The notes beneath the pieces are model-generated. The model did not search any database and had not been told where the DNA came from. It was given only the letters and a program-made list of their open reading frames with translations. Below, piece by piece: positions 27,581 to 36,246 of a stretch of DNA of 64,000 bases (position 1 is the first letter of the stretch; the number at the start of each line of letters is the position of its first letter). This stretch comes from Pseudomonas sp. UMAB-08. Its GTDB lineage: Bacteria; Pseudomonadota; Gammaproteobacteria; Pseudomonadales; Pseudomonadaceae. Position numbers and translations under genes: made by a program. The stretch lies in NCBI RefSeq assembly GCF_900095225.1, contig NZ_LT607423.1, positions 82,823 through 146,822 of the forward strand, read 5' to 3'.

Positions 27581-27958
27581 TCAGACCTGCTCGGAAATTT
27601 CGATCAGGTTCAGGTCCGGGTCGCGCACGTACACCGAGCGAATGGGCCCGGTGGCGCCCGTGCGCATGATCGGGCCTTCGACAATTGGCCAGCGGGCCTC
27701 AGCCAGGCGCTCAATCACCTGCTCCAGCGGAATCGACGCAATAAAGCACAGGTCCAGCGCGCCCGGAACCGGCAGATGCGCCTTGGGCTCGAATTCGTGC
27801 CCGCGTATGTGCAGGTTGATTTTCTGGTTGCCAAACGTGAACGCCATACGTCCGGCACCAAAGGTCTCCAGTTGCATGCCGAGCACGCGGGTATAGAAAT
27901 CCCGAGTGGCATCGGCATTGCTGGCGGTCAGGACCAAATGGTCAAGATGGTCGATCAT
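27581..27958 (-). CDS. VOC (glyoxalase/bleomycin-resistance) family protein
   Basis: 125-residue single-module vicinal-oxygen-chelate protein. It starts MIDHLDHLVLTASN (metal His in the first beta strand), then RDFYTRVLGMQLETF, INLHIRGHEF and a final RDPDLNLIEIS (metal Glu). The overall form is that of the small VOC proteins often annotated as YaeR- or virulence-protein-like. AAGGAGCTCAACCC precedes ATG 27958. It is between the pslAB pair (convergent) and a fic gene on the same strand, with no visible functional link. Substrate unknown. Confidence 0.88.
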   Translation of the reverse strand: MIDHLDHLVLTASNADATRDFYTRVLGMQLETFGAGRMAFTFGNQKINLHIRGHEFEPKAHLPVPGALDLCFIASIPLEQVIERLAEARWPIVEGPIMRTGATGPIRSVYVRDPDLNLIEISEQV

Positions 27959-28083
27959 GGGTTGAGCTCCTTGAACAAGGTCGAAGGCACTTGCTGGTGC
28001 ATTTTAATGACACGGAATGGAATTGGGTGCCCGAGCACAATGACCCGAATGCCTTGCAGAGGCTGACGAAGTCGACTGAGGCT

Positions 28084-29097
28084 TTAGGGATGTTTAAGCA
28101 TTGAATGGCCACGCTCAGTCAACCGATACATCTGCACAGGGCTGCGGGGTGAGTCGGGATCGGTCATTTCTACCAGCCCTGCCGCCAATGCCGGGTTGAG
28201 GTACGTGCGACGAAATGATTGCCGATGCACGAGGCCCAATTGCTCCATCAGCTCGCCGGACTTGAACGAAGGATGGCTTGCGAGAACCTTGAGTAGTTTT
28301 TTTACCGGGTCGGTTACTTGTGCGGTTACTTGTGCGGTCTGATCCACGTCGCTCAGAGCCTGCTTCAAGGCACCCAACATGAACTCAACGAAAGGCGTCG
28401 CTTCGGCTAACTGATCTGCCGCGGATAGCGCACCGTAATACGCGTCCTGCTGATCACGAATGACCGTTTCTACCGGCAGATACGCCAGCACTGGACGCCA
28501 CTGACTCAGGATCAGGGTTTGCCAGAGTCGACCCATTCGTCCATTGCCGTCCGCAAAGGGGTGGATGAATTCAAACTCGTAATGGAACACGCAACTGGCG
28601 ATCAACGGGTGCAAATCGCCCCCCTCCAGCCAACCCAGCAAGTCATCCATGAGTGCCGCGACGCGACTGGCCGGAGGAGCCATATGCAGGAATCGGTCAC
28701 CGCGATAAATCCCCACCCCGCCCCGACGAAACCGACCGGCGTCATCTATCAAGCCGTGCATCAATAGCGCGTGAGCCTGCAACAGGTCAGAGCGGACATC
28801 GGCTTTCCATCCGGGCATAGCTTCGTAAGTAGCGAAGGCATTGCGCACTTCCTGAATCTCACGAGGCAGACCAAGCACTCGCTGCCCGTCCAGCACCGCA
28901 GTCACCTGTTCCAGGCTCAACGTGTTGTTCTCGATAGCCAGCGACGCCTGAATGGTACGAATGCGATTGCCACGCCTCAGCATTGGGGTCTGCGTCGTTT
29001 CCCGCAACGACGACAAGCGACCGACCTGTTCGCTGATATCTGCGACGAGGGCGAGCATCCGTGGGGTCAGTGTCAACGGTGGCTGGTATTTCTTCAT
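28084..29097 (-). CDS. Fic family protein with class II autoinhibition motif and winged-helix tail
   Basis: 337-residue Fic protein, predicted to AMPylate (or similarly modify) proteins. The catalytic loop HPFADGNGR is complete at residues 179-187, including the His. The inhibitory motif (S/T)xxxE(G/N) is present as SLAIEN at residues 52-57, N-terminal to the Fic core, which makes it class II. The C-terminal 80 residues form a winged helix (SGELMEQLGLVHRQSFRRTYLNPAL ... PVQMYRLTERGH), so DNA binding or self-regulation is plausible. A short internal repeat TAQVTAQV lies in the linker. No antitoxin-like partner is adjacent, consistent with intramolecular inhibition. Confidence 0.9.
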   Translation of the reverse strand: MKKYQPPLTLTPRMLALVADISEQVGRLSSLRETTQTPMLRRGNRIRTIQASLAIENNTLSLEQVTAVLDGQRVLGLPREIQEVRNAFATYEAMPGWKADVRSDLLQAHALLMHGLIDDAGRFRRGGVGIYRGDRFLHMAPPASRVAALMDDLLGWLEGGDLHPLIASCVFHYEFEFIHPFADGNGRMGRLWQTLILSQWRPVLAYLPVETVIRDQQDAYYGALSAADQLAEATPFVEFMLGALKQALSDVDQTAQVTAQVTDPVKKLLKVLASHPSFKSGELMEQLGLVHRQSFRRTYLNPALAAGLVEMTDPDSPRSPVQMYRLTERGHSMLKHP

Positions 29098-29125
29098 TTA
29101 CTAAAGTCCATGATCAATCTTCATG

Positions 29126-30010
29126 TTACAGAGTGGGTCTCTCACTGAAATCCTTTACGTGTTCGATAAAACGCGCCACCGCCGGAGCCTTTTCAAAACG
29201 TCGATAGACCAGCGACAAGAATGACGAAGGTTGGCAGTCTTGAATACGCCGGTACACCACATTGGGCAACTTGATGTGGTCCACCATCGACTCCGGCACC
29301 ACGGCCACACCCTGGCCGAGGGACACCAGCGCCACAACAGCGACCAACCCACCCGGTTGAGGCCCAAGCGTTGGCGCATAGCCGCCTTGCGCAGCGACCT
29401 GCAAGGTGCCGGATATCTGCTCGGGGAGAATGAAGATTTCATTCTGCAAATGCGCCGCATTGATTTCTTTCAGACGACACAGCCATGAGCTGCCTGGCAG
29501 CGCCAGCGCAAAGCCTTCTACCAACAGACTGATGGTGCTCAGGGCTTCGGGTAAATGCATGGGCGAGCGGATGTAACCGACATCCAACCGCCCTTCCTCG
29601 ATCAATCCTGGCAAAACCGGCATCAGGTTCTCGCTGATGGTGAAGCCAATGTCCGGATAACGCAGGCGAAAGCTGCTGACCTGTTTTTGCAGCACCCCGG
29701 AAAACACCGCCGAAGCCACATAACCCAGCTCAATGTGGCCGGTCTCACCGCGCCCCGCTCGCTGCGCATTGAGCTGCGCGGCTTCGAACTGACGCACGGT
29801 CAGCTCCGCCTCTGCCTGCAAGGCCCTGCCCGCATCCGTCAGGCTGACCTCGCGTTGCAGGCGCAGGAACAAGCGCGTGCCCAAGGCGCTTTCCATGTCC
29901 TGAATCTGTCGCGTAAGCGTCGGCGGAGCAATGCCCAGTTGTGCTGCGGCACGGCTGAAATTCCTGTGCTTGGCGACGGCCAGAAAGTAACGAAAGTGGC
30001 GTATTTCCAT
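29126..30010 (-). CDS. LysR-type transcriptional regulator
   Basis: 294-residue LTTR. The N-terminal wHTH (MEIRHFRYFLAVAKHRNFSR, then PPTLTRQIQDMESALGTRLF) is followed by the periplasmic-binding-protein-like effector domain. It is divergent from the DHA2-type MFS gene at 30130 across 119 bp, the classical arrangement for an LTTR controlling its neighbour. The effector cannot be predicted from sequence. The pattern of the effector domain is like the CatR/BenM-type subgroup, but this is a weak impression. Confidence 0.92.
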   Translation of the reverse strand: MEIRHFRYFLAVAKHRNFSRAAAQLGIAPPTLTRQIQDMESALGTRLFLRLQREVSLTDAGRALQAEAELTVRQFEAAQLNAQRAGRGETGHIELGYVASAVFSGVLQKQVSSFRLRYPDIGFTISENLMPVLPGLIEEGRLDVGYIRSPMHLPEALSTISLLVEGFALALPGSSWLCRLKEINAAHLQNEIFILPEQISGTLQVAAQGGYAPTLGPQPGGLVAVVALVSLGQGVAVVPESMVDHIKLPNVVYRRIQDCQPSSFLSLVYRRFEKAPAVARFIEHVKDFSERPTL

Positions 30011-30129
30011 GACTGCATTAGCTCAAAGGTAATGAAGTGCTCAAGCCCAGGTAACAAAGCGCCTAAGGCAGCGCAATAAGCTTGCTGGCACGTTACCCAT
30101 AAAGCAATCGTGTATCTGCGAGGAATGAC

Positions 30130-31686
30130 ATGAAAACGCCCAGCCCGCGCATGACCCTGTTGACCGCCTCGGCGGTCTGCTCGCTTATCGTTCTGGACAC
30201 CAATATTGTCGCCGTGACCTTGCCCAGTATTGCCCGTGACCTGGGGGCTAATTTCGCCGACATCGAATGGGTGGTCAGCGCCTACATGCTGGCCTTCGCC
30301 GCACTGCTATTGCCCGCCGGCAGCATTGCCGATCGTTTTGGCCGGAAGAAGACCCTGCTCTGCGGCCTGGCGCTGTTCATTCTGGCCTCACTGGGCTGTG
30401 GCGCGGCGCCAAACATCCTCTTCCTCGACATTGCCCGAGCGATCAAAGGTGTAGGGGCCGCGCTGTTGTTGACCTCGGCACTGGCGACTATCGGCCATGC
30501 GTTCCACGACGAGACTGAACGGGCCAAAGCCTGGGCGTTCTGGGGGGCCTGCATGGGCGTAGCCATGACCGCCGCGCCCACCGTGGGTGGTCTGATTGCC
30601 TCATTCGTGGGCTGGCGCTGGATTTTCTACCTGAACCTGCCGCTGGGCTTGCTGCTGGTGAGCATGGTATGGCGCAACATCGACGAGTCGCGCAACGAAC
30701 AATCGGCGCGGCTCGACCCATGGGGCAGCCTGGCGTTTAGCAGCAGTCTGCTGTGTCTTATCTGGGGCCTGATCGAGGCCAATCGCATTGGCTGGGACAA
30801 TTCATTGACCACCCTGCGCTTGCTGGCCGGCGTACTGTTGATGGTCCTGTTCGTGGTGGTTGAGCGGCTACAGCTTCGGCCTATGGTCGATCTGCAATTG
30901 TTCAAACACCCGCGGTTCGTTGGTGCGCTCCTGGGCATGTTCGCTTACGCAGGTTGTGCCCAAGTAATGATGACGCTACTACCGTTCTACTTGCAGAATG
31001 GCCTGGGGTTCACTGCCATCGCCTCCGGGCTGGGCATGTTGCCGTTCGCCCTGACCATGCTCATCTTCCCGAAGATCGGCACGCGGTTGTCTCGTCGGTT
31101 ATCGCCAGCCAGCATGATGGCCCTCGGGCTGACTCTGGTCGGTTGCGGCAACCTGCTCAGCGCCTGGGCGGTGTCTATGGGCGGCTACCTGAGCGTTGCC
31201 TGCGCCATCGCCGTCACCGGGGCTGGCGCCGGACTACTCAATGGCGATACCCAGAAGAACATCATGGCGTGCGTACCGCGTGACCGTGCAGGCATGGCGT
31301 CCGGCATGAGCACCACGATGCGTTTCAGCGCGATCATGCTCGCCATCGGTGTGTTCGGCGCCTTGTTGGCCAGCCACTCGCAACAGGCCTTGACCCGTAG
31401 CCTGCGACTCAATGCTCCCGGCTGGCTGGCTCAGACTGATCACATCGTGTCCCGCGTGGTGGCCGGTGACATGGTCGCGGCGATGCAGCCGCTGACGGAG
31501 AATGCGCGGCTGATCGTCCAGCCGCTGGCGCAACAGGCATTTGTTTCAGGCTTCAGCACGGTCCTGTGGGTGGCCGGACTGATGGCGCTGCTTGGCGCCC
31601 TGCTGGTGGGCACCCTGATGCGCAACCCGATACCGGCGGTCGAGTCGTGGCGATCACCGCCCAACCGGCCATGGCCGAGTTCGTGA
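30130..31686 (+). CDS. DHA2-family MFS efflux transporter
   Basis: 518-residue membrane protein, consistent with the 14-helix DHA2 (EmrB/QacA) drug:H+ antiporters. Motifs: LDTNIVAVTLPSIARDL in TM1 and the A-motif GSIADRFGRKKTLL between TM2 and TM3, and the antiporter C-motif-like region GACMGVAMTAAPTVGG in TM5. AGGAA precedes ATG 30130. It is probably controlled by the divergent LysR protein, and the GyrI-like gene 82 bp downstream may be cotranscribed, together suggesting a drug-tolerance unit. Substrate unknown. Confidence 0.92.
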   Translation: MKTPSPRMTLLTASAVCSLIVLDTNIVAVTLPSIARDLGANFADIEWVVSAYMLAFAALLLPAGSIADRFGRKKTLLCGLALFILASLGCGAAPNILFLDIARAIKGVGAALLLTSALATIGHAFHDETERAKAWAFWGACMGVAMTAAPTVGGLIASFVGWRWIFYLNLPLGLLLVSMVWRNIDESRNEQSARLDPWGSLAFSSSLLCLIWGLIEANRIGWDNSLTTLRLLAGVLLMVLFVVVERLQLRPMVDLQLFKHPRFVGALLGMFAYAGCAQVMMTLLPFYLQNGLGFTAIASGLGMLPFALTMLIFPKIGTRLSRRLSPASMMALGLTLVGCGNLLSAWAVSMGGYLSVACAIAVTGAGAGLLNGDTQKNIMACVPRDRAGMASGMSTTMRFSAIMLAIGVFGALLASHSQQALTRSLRLNAPGWLAQTDHIVSRVVAGDMVAAMQPLTENARLIVQPLAQQAFVSGFSTVLWVAGLMALLGALLVGTLMRNPIPAVESWRSPPNRPWPSS

Positions 31687-31768
31687 GTTTCACTCAAGCT
31701 CAGGACGTCAAACGGCTGTGGGCGACCTGATCTATCATCAGCCATCCAGCGAGATGAAGGAGATCACC

Positions 31769-32236
31769 ATGGACGTCACGATCAAACAATTGCCGCCCGC
31801 ACGGGTCGCCTACATGCGCCTTACGGGTCCGTACGGCCCGGCTATCGGCGTATTCTGGCGTGAAGTGTTCGGTGTTTGGATGGAGCAGAATGGCCTATTG
31901 CAACGCGTTCGCTATGGCATCGGCCTTGACGATCCCACCATCACGCCGCCCGCTGAATGCCGCTACGACGCCTGTGTCGAAGTACCTGAAACCTTCGACG
32001 CTACCTCGCAAGTCCTGGTTCGCACCCTGCCCGGCGGTCAGTTTTCCTGTACAAGATTCGTCGGTACCGGCGCGGAAATCGGTGAGGCCTGGAACCGACT
32101 CTTCCGTGAACTGCCCACCCTCGGCATGCGAGCGGACGGTGGACCTTATTTCGAACGCTACGCGCAAGACTCCCACTACGACCCGCTGACCGGGGTGATG
32201 GAGTGTGAGCTGTGCATTCCGGTCCAGCCGCTGTAG
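31769..32236 (+). CDS. GyrI-like small-molecule binding protein (SbmC/Rob-effector fold)
   Basis: 155-residue stand-alone effector-binding domain as in GyrI/SbmC and the C-terminal domain of Rob/BmrR. It has the duplicated SHS2 pattern: VTIKQLPPARVAYMRLTGPY, YDACVEVPE and GGQFSCTRFVG, then FERYAQDS and ECELCIPV. AAGGAGATCACC precedes ATG 31769, so the upstream in-frame extension is dismissed. Such proteins can sequester toxic compounds or inhibit gyrase poisoning. Its position after an MFS pump fits a xenobiotic-binding role (inference). Confidence 0.85.
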   Translation: MDVTIKQLPPARVAYMRLTGPYGPAIGVFWREVFGVWMEQNGLLQRVRYGIGLDDPTITPPAECRYDACVEVPETFDATSQVLVRTLPGGQFSCTRFVGTGAEIGEAWNRLFRELPTLGMRADGGPYFERYAQDSHYDPLTGVMECELCIPVQPL

Positions 32237-32748
32237 TTCATGTTGGCGTTACACAGAATCCCTGTAGGAGGCCTCGCCGCGTCTTCGACGCTGCGCTGTC
32301 GCGCAGCAAACCAGGTTGTGATTTGTGTGTCGTAATCAGTGGTGGCGTGTCAGATGAGACGCCTTCGCGAATAAATTCGCTCTCACCGGGATCTTGATTT
32401 GCCTTTGGTTTTTGAGTGAATTGACTGCCGAATTACGGCGAGGCCCCGTTTCCAGAAGGCCGAGCGCAGGCGTTGCGCAGGGGGTGACGAGGCAAGGACG
32501 CCGAGTAAGCCGCACGGGGCCAGGGACGGCCCCTTGCGGCGCCCCCCGGAGCAACGCCGGAGCGAGGGTAGTCGGAGCCATGGCGAGGACCCGTATGGAG
32601 GGGCAAGCGTTTTCGGTTACCTTTTAGTGGTCCGGCATTCCGGCGTTTGTAAAAGGTGACACGCTGTAAGAGCGGAACCGTAATTCCAGCACACCCAAAT
32701 GCCGGATATACACATCAAGACCAGCGCCAACTCATTGTTTTTAAATAA
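32237..32748. repeat. non-coding block of dispersed-repeat character
   Basis: 512 bp without a credible gene. The segment TTCGCGAATAAATTCGCTC (near 32370-32389) is a common Pseudomonas REP-like palindrome. It is followed by a very GC-rich stretch (32430-32600) that I recall as a frequent intergenic repeat in Pseudomonas genomes, where it is often mis-annotated as short ORFs. The 3' end has nested inverted repeats: GGTTACCTTTT / AAAAGGTGAC (around 32616-32660) and TCCGGCATT (32631-32639) / AATGCCGGA (32698-32706). No transposase or inverted terminal repeat with target duplication was found. Confidence 0.5.
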
Positions 32749-33906
32749 TTAAAAATTAGTTTGATGAGAGCGCGACGCAGCCAACCGCCAGACCCGCGCC
32801 AGATCACGGGCTCGATCATGCAACAAGCTCGCGGCGTTGCGACAGGCATAACCGAGCGTCATTGGACCGCTGGTCAACGCAAACGCCGCACTGATGCCAT
32901 GCGCGTACAGGTCGGCATAGCCCTCCCCCAACGTCCCGGCCAACACGATCACTGGCACCCCCTTGCGTTGGGCAATGCGGGCGACACCGAACGGGGTTTT
33001 ACCCCGCAGCGTCTGGGCATCAAAACAGCCTTCGCCGGTGATCACCAAATCGGCACCGTCCAGCGCGTAGGCCAGGCCCACAAGATCGGCCACCACTTCT
33101 ACGCCTGGGCGGAAGGTCGCATTCAGGTAAGCCTTCGCAGCGAAGCCCATACCTCCTGCCGCCCCGCAACCGGGTTGGTCGCGCACGTCATGACCCAGCA
33201 CCTGGGCCGAATGATCGGCGAAATGCTCCAGCGCGGCATCCAGTTCCAGCACTTGCTGGGGGGATGCCCCTTTTTGTGGGCCAAAAATATGAGAGGCACC
33301 CTGCGGACCGCACAGAGGGTTGTCGACATCCGCAGCAACCTCGAAGCACACGTCGCGCAAACGTGCATCAAGACCGTCCAGTTCGATCCGTTGTACCTGC
33401 GCCAAAGCCTGACCACTCGGTGTCAGCGGCTGATCATTACCGTCGAGAAAACGCGCACCCAACGCCGACAGCATGCCACTGCCCGCATCATTGGTCGCGC
33501 TGCCGCCAATCGCCAGGATGATCCGTTGCGCGCCAGCGTCCAGCGCCGCACGAATCAACTCGCCCGTGCCATGCGTGCTACTCAGGCAAGCGTCCCTTTG
33601 CTCTAGGGTCAGTAACTGCAAGCCGCTGGCCATGGCCATTTCAATGATTGCGGTCCGGGTCTGCTCCAGCCAGCCCCACTGTGCCTCGACCGCAACACCC
33701 AGCGGTCCACTCACAGAGGTGCTCATCCACTGCCCATCACAGGCGGCCAGAACCGCTTCGATGGTGCCCTCACCCCCATCAGCCATCGGGCATTGAACCA
33801 ACTCGGCGTCAGGCCAGACTTCTGCCAGGCCCCCGGCAATAGCATTGGCGACAGCCTGAGCACTCAGGCTGTCCTTGAAAGAGTCGGGTGCGATGACGAT
33901 TTTCAT
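32749..33906 (-). CDS. garK: glycerate 2-kinase (GarK/GlxK type)
   Basis: 385-residue class II-like glycerate kinase converting D-glycerate to 2-phosphoglycerate with ATP. The N-terminal MKIVIAPDSFKDSLSA and the PMADGGEGT loop are signatures of the family, and GGSATNDAGSGML and GEGCFDAQTLRGKTP support it. AGGAGA precedes ATG 33906. It is the last gene of the minus-strand set cdaR-garK. In E. coli, GarK ends the glucarate/galactarate pathway via tartronate semialdehyde, which explains its location near gudPD. Confidence 0.93.
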   Translation of the reverse strand: MKIVIAPDSFKDSLSAQAVANAIAGGLAEVWPDAELVQCPMADGGEGTIEAVLAACDGQWMSTSVSGPLGVAVEAQWGWLEQTRTAIIEMAMASGLQLLTLEQRDACLSSTHGTGELIRAALDAGAQRIILAIGGSATNDAGSGMLSALGARFLDGNDQPLTPSGQALAQVQRIELDGLDARLRDVCFEVAADVDNPLCGPQGASHIFGPQKGASPQQVLELDAALEHFADHSAQVLGHDVRDQPGCGAAGGMGFAAKAYLNATFRPGVEVVADLVGLAYALDGADLVITGEGCFDAQTLRGKTPFGVARIAQRKGVPVIVLAGTLGEGYADLYAHGISAAFALTSGPMTLGYACRNAASLLHDRARDLARVWRLAASRSHQTNF

Positions 33907-33992
33907 GGGGGTCTCCTATCCGTAATGAGTGGATGTTCTCACCCTCGCCGAGGTTTTCCGCCTGACCTTCGCACAAGGAACGTCGGCGGTTA

Positions 33993-34008
33993 TTGGTCAT
34001 TGGACCAA
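33993..34008. promoter_or_regulatory. inverted repeat between cdaR and garK
   Basis: TTGGTC-ATTG-GACCAA, a perfect 6-4-6 inverted repeat in the 118-bp gap before garK. It could be an operator for garK (its TTGGT/ACCAA arms resemble those of FadR-family sites, but the spacing is wider than usual) or a transcript hairpin between the two genes. Confidence 0.45.
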
Positions 34009-34024
34009 AACGCCGTACTGGATT

Positions 34025-35128
34025 TTAGTCCGTGACGATTCGAGGCGTCATTTGCACGCCCAGATACAAGCGCAACAAATCGTCGGTTTTGTAGGGATCG
34101 CAGCCGCTGAGTTCAGCAACCTTTTCCAGTCGATAGCGCAGGCTGTTGCGGTGAATACCCAGCGCGTCTGCACAGGCCTGACTTTCACCGCTGTAGTCGA
34201 ACCAACTGCGCAGGGTTTCCAGCAACTGCCCGCTGTTGCTTTTTTGCAGCCGGATAATCGGGTCGGCCACGCCTTGGGCGAGCCAATCGTTGCGATAACG
34301 CCAGAACAACACGGCCAGAAGATGAACGGCCAGGCGTAATAGCCGCTGCTGCGGATGGACATGCCGGGCATAGTCGAGCAAATCACGCCCCGCGGCACAG
34401 GCCTGGCGCAACGTCACCAGATCAGCCGATTGCTCGACCGTGACCATTCGCACCACGGGCCAGCCCTGCTCGTCGAACTGCTCCAGCAGCAGCGTATCGT
34501 CGCGTTCGTTACCTGCGGCGCGGCACCAGTGCAACAATGTCGGCTCGCGCACCACACACCAACTGTGGGCATAACGGGCGTTCAACCAAGTGGCAATCTG
34601 GTTGGCCGCAGGCGTTTGCGCAGGCAGCTCGATCAATACCGACTGACGCGGCAATTGCGGTTGCAGCCCCAGATGCTCGGCTTCGTCGACCTGGCTGTCA
34701 GGGCAGTCGACCAGCAACAACCGCGACAGCAGGTCCTCGCTGCGCTGATGCCGCCACTGTTGATCCGCCTGCTGGCGACGGTGCTCCATGAGCATCTCGG
34801 CAGTCATTTTCACCAGTTCGCCATAGACCCGGACCTCGTCCGGCTCACCGGTAATCCCCAGTACGCCCACCAGTTTCTGGTCAAGCATCAACGGCAGATT
34901 GACCCCCGGACGCACACCATTCAGATGCTTGGCCGTGTGCGAATCAATCTCCACCACCCGGCAGTTGGCCAACACCAACTGCGCGCCTTCATGCCGTGTA
35001 TACAACCGATCGGCCTCGCCACTGCCGATGATGATACCCAGATAGTCCATCACATTGACGTTGCACGGCAGAATCGCCATGGCACGGTCGACGATGTCCT
35101 GCGCAAGGTCGTGATCAAGAGCGAACAT
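34025..35128 (-). CDS. cdaR: sugar diacid regulator CdaR
   Basis: 367-residue activator of glucarate/galactarate/glycerate use. The N-terminal sugar-diacid recognition domain opens with MFALDHDLAQDIVDRAMAI and includes GVRPGVNLPLMLD; the C-terminal PucR-type HTH is SGESQACADALGIHRNSLRY. In E. coli it activates garPLRK and gudPD in response to D-glycerate, glucarate or galactarate. ATG 35128 with CCCGGAG upstream is chosen; the longer ORF to 35221 has no family match. It is 118 bp upstream of garK on the same strand. Confidence 0.9.
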   Translation of the reverse strand: MFALDHDLAQDIVDRAMAILPCNVNVMDYLGIIIGSGEADRLYTRHEGAQLVLANCRVVEIDSHTAKHLNGVRPGVNLPLMLDQKLVGVLGITGEPDEVRVYGELVKMTAEMLMEHRRQQADQQWRHQRSEDLLSRLLLVDCPDSQVDEAEHLGLQPQLPRQSVLIELPAQTPAANQIATWLNARYAHSWCVVREPTLLHWCRAAGNERDDTLLLEQFDEQGWPVVRMVTVEQSADLVTLRQACAAGRDLLDYARHVHPQQRLLRLAVHLLAVLFWRYRNDWLAQGVADPIIRLQKSNSGQLLETLRSWFDYSGESQACADALGIHRNSLRYRLEKVAELSGCDPYKTDDLLRLYLGVQMTPRIVTD

Positions 35129-35213
35129 GGCGAGCTCCGGGGAGAGTGGGGTTGTGAAGAGCCTGCCTGAGATACCGCATTCGCGAATGGACCAACGCGA
35201 CATCTCATCCCGC

Positions 35214-35927
35214 CTACTCAATCGGCGCCAGACGTTCGCGACTGTTGGTCAAGTGGGTCCACATGGCGGCGCGGGCGGCGTCCGGGTCCTGGCGGCGAAT
35301 CGCGTTCAGTAGCGCTTCATGTTCGAGGTTGGCCAGATAACCATGGTGAGCGAGGGTGTTACCGGCACGTTCGCTCGACGCAATACGGCTGCGCGGAATC
35401 ATGGCACTGCCCAGGTGCTGCATGATCTCAATGAAGCACGGATTGCCAGTCGCTTCGGCGATCAACAGGTGAAAACGTCTGTCCGCCTCGACGCAGCTGT
35501 CGTCCTTGGCCAACAGGTCCTGATAATCATCCAGAGCCTGACGCATGGCGACCAGTTGCTCATCCGTACGGCGCCGGGCAGCCAGCGCCACCGCCTGAGT
35601 TTCCAGACCGATGCGCAGTTCGATGATGTCACGCACGCTGGCGGCGGTTTCCACTTTCAGACGCAAACCGGTCTGACCTTGATGCTCAAGCACAAAGGTG
35701 CCGATGCCATGGCGGGTTTCAACCAGCCCTGACGCCTGCAACTTGGAAATCGCCTCACGAACCACGGTGCGACTGACGCCGTGCTCGCGCACAATTTCAT
35801 TTTCCGAAGGCAGTTTTTCCCCCGGATTGATCTTGCCCAGCAGGATGCGCTGGCTCAGTTGCGTCACCAGATCGGTGGCCAGGCTGTGCGAACGCTGTTT
35901 GGGGGCGACACGGATTGGGTCGTGCAT
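35214..35927 (-). CDS. gudR: FadR-subfamily GntR regulator, probable GudR
   Basis: 237-residue regulator. The wHTH is in residues 10-80 (LSQRILLGKINPGEKLPSEN, VSRTVVREAISKLQASGLVE, RHGIGTFV), followed by the all-helical FCD ligand domain (RIGLETQAVALAARR, DRRFHLLIAEATGNP, HGYLANLEHEALLNAI) with metal-binding His/Asp. It is divergent from gudP-gudD. I chose ATG 35927 (MHDPIRVAPKQR), but starts at 35975 and 36038 are open and none has a strong Shine-Dalgarno. FadR-type operators lie between it and gudP (separate entry). Confidence 0.88.
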   Translation of the reverse strand: MHDPIRVAPKQRSHSLATDLVTQLSQRILLGKINPGEKLPSENEIVREHGVSRTVVREAISKLQASGLVETRHGIGTFVLEHQGQTGLRLKVETAASVRDIIELRIGLETQAVALAARRRTDEQLVAMRQALDDYQDLLAKDDSCVEADRRFHLLIAEATGNPCFIEIMQHLGSAMIPRSRIASSERAGNTLAHHGYLANLEHEALLNAIRRQDPDAARAAMWTHLTNSRERLAPIE

Positions 35928-36044
35928 GCGGATGATGTCCAGATAAAACGTTGAACGCTGCGATAGCGGGATCATACCACCAGCCAAGGGGGCAAGAACC
36001 TGCAACAGAAAGCGCCGTCCACTCGCGAAAAACCTCACGCCAGC

Positions 36045-36178
36045 TTGTATGACAACCTGTTAAATACTTCCTGAATCTCTATCCACCCCCTTAAAGCACG
36101 ACCCCTGGAAAAGCGCATAAAACAGCGCAATTACTCACCAACAACCTCTTGCAGAGTAAAATTTTACTTGTATGATGA
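36045..36178. promoter_or_regulatory. FadR-type operators between gudR and gudP
   Basis: TTGTATGACAA (36045-36055) exactly fits the GntR/FadR operator form TNGTNNNACNA. A near copy, TTGTATGATGA, lies at 36168-36178 with one mismatch. The two share CTTGTATGA and are 123 bp apart, one near gudR, one near gudP, a layout suited to autoregulation plus control of gudPD. Confidence 0.65.
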
Positions 36179-36246
36179 CTTCCAACCAGGCGCATGACCT
36201 TGGTGCAACTCAACCCGCATAAAAATAACGAGTGGGAGATCCAACT

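Noticed and set aside
32394..32627. Short ORFs on both strands in the GC-rich intergenic block
   Set aside because: Repeat-derived open frames of a type often mis-annotated in Pseudomonas; no codon-usage or motif support.
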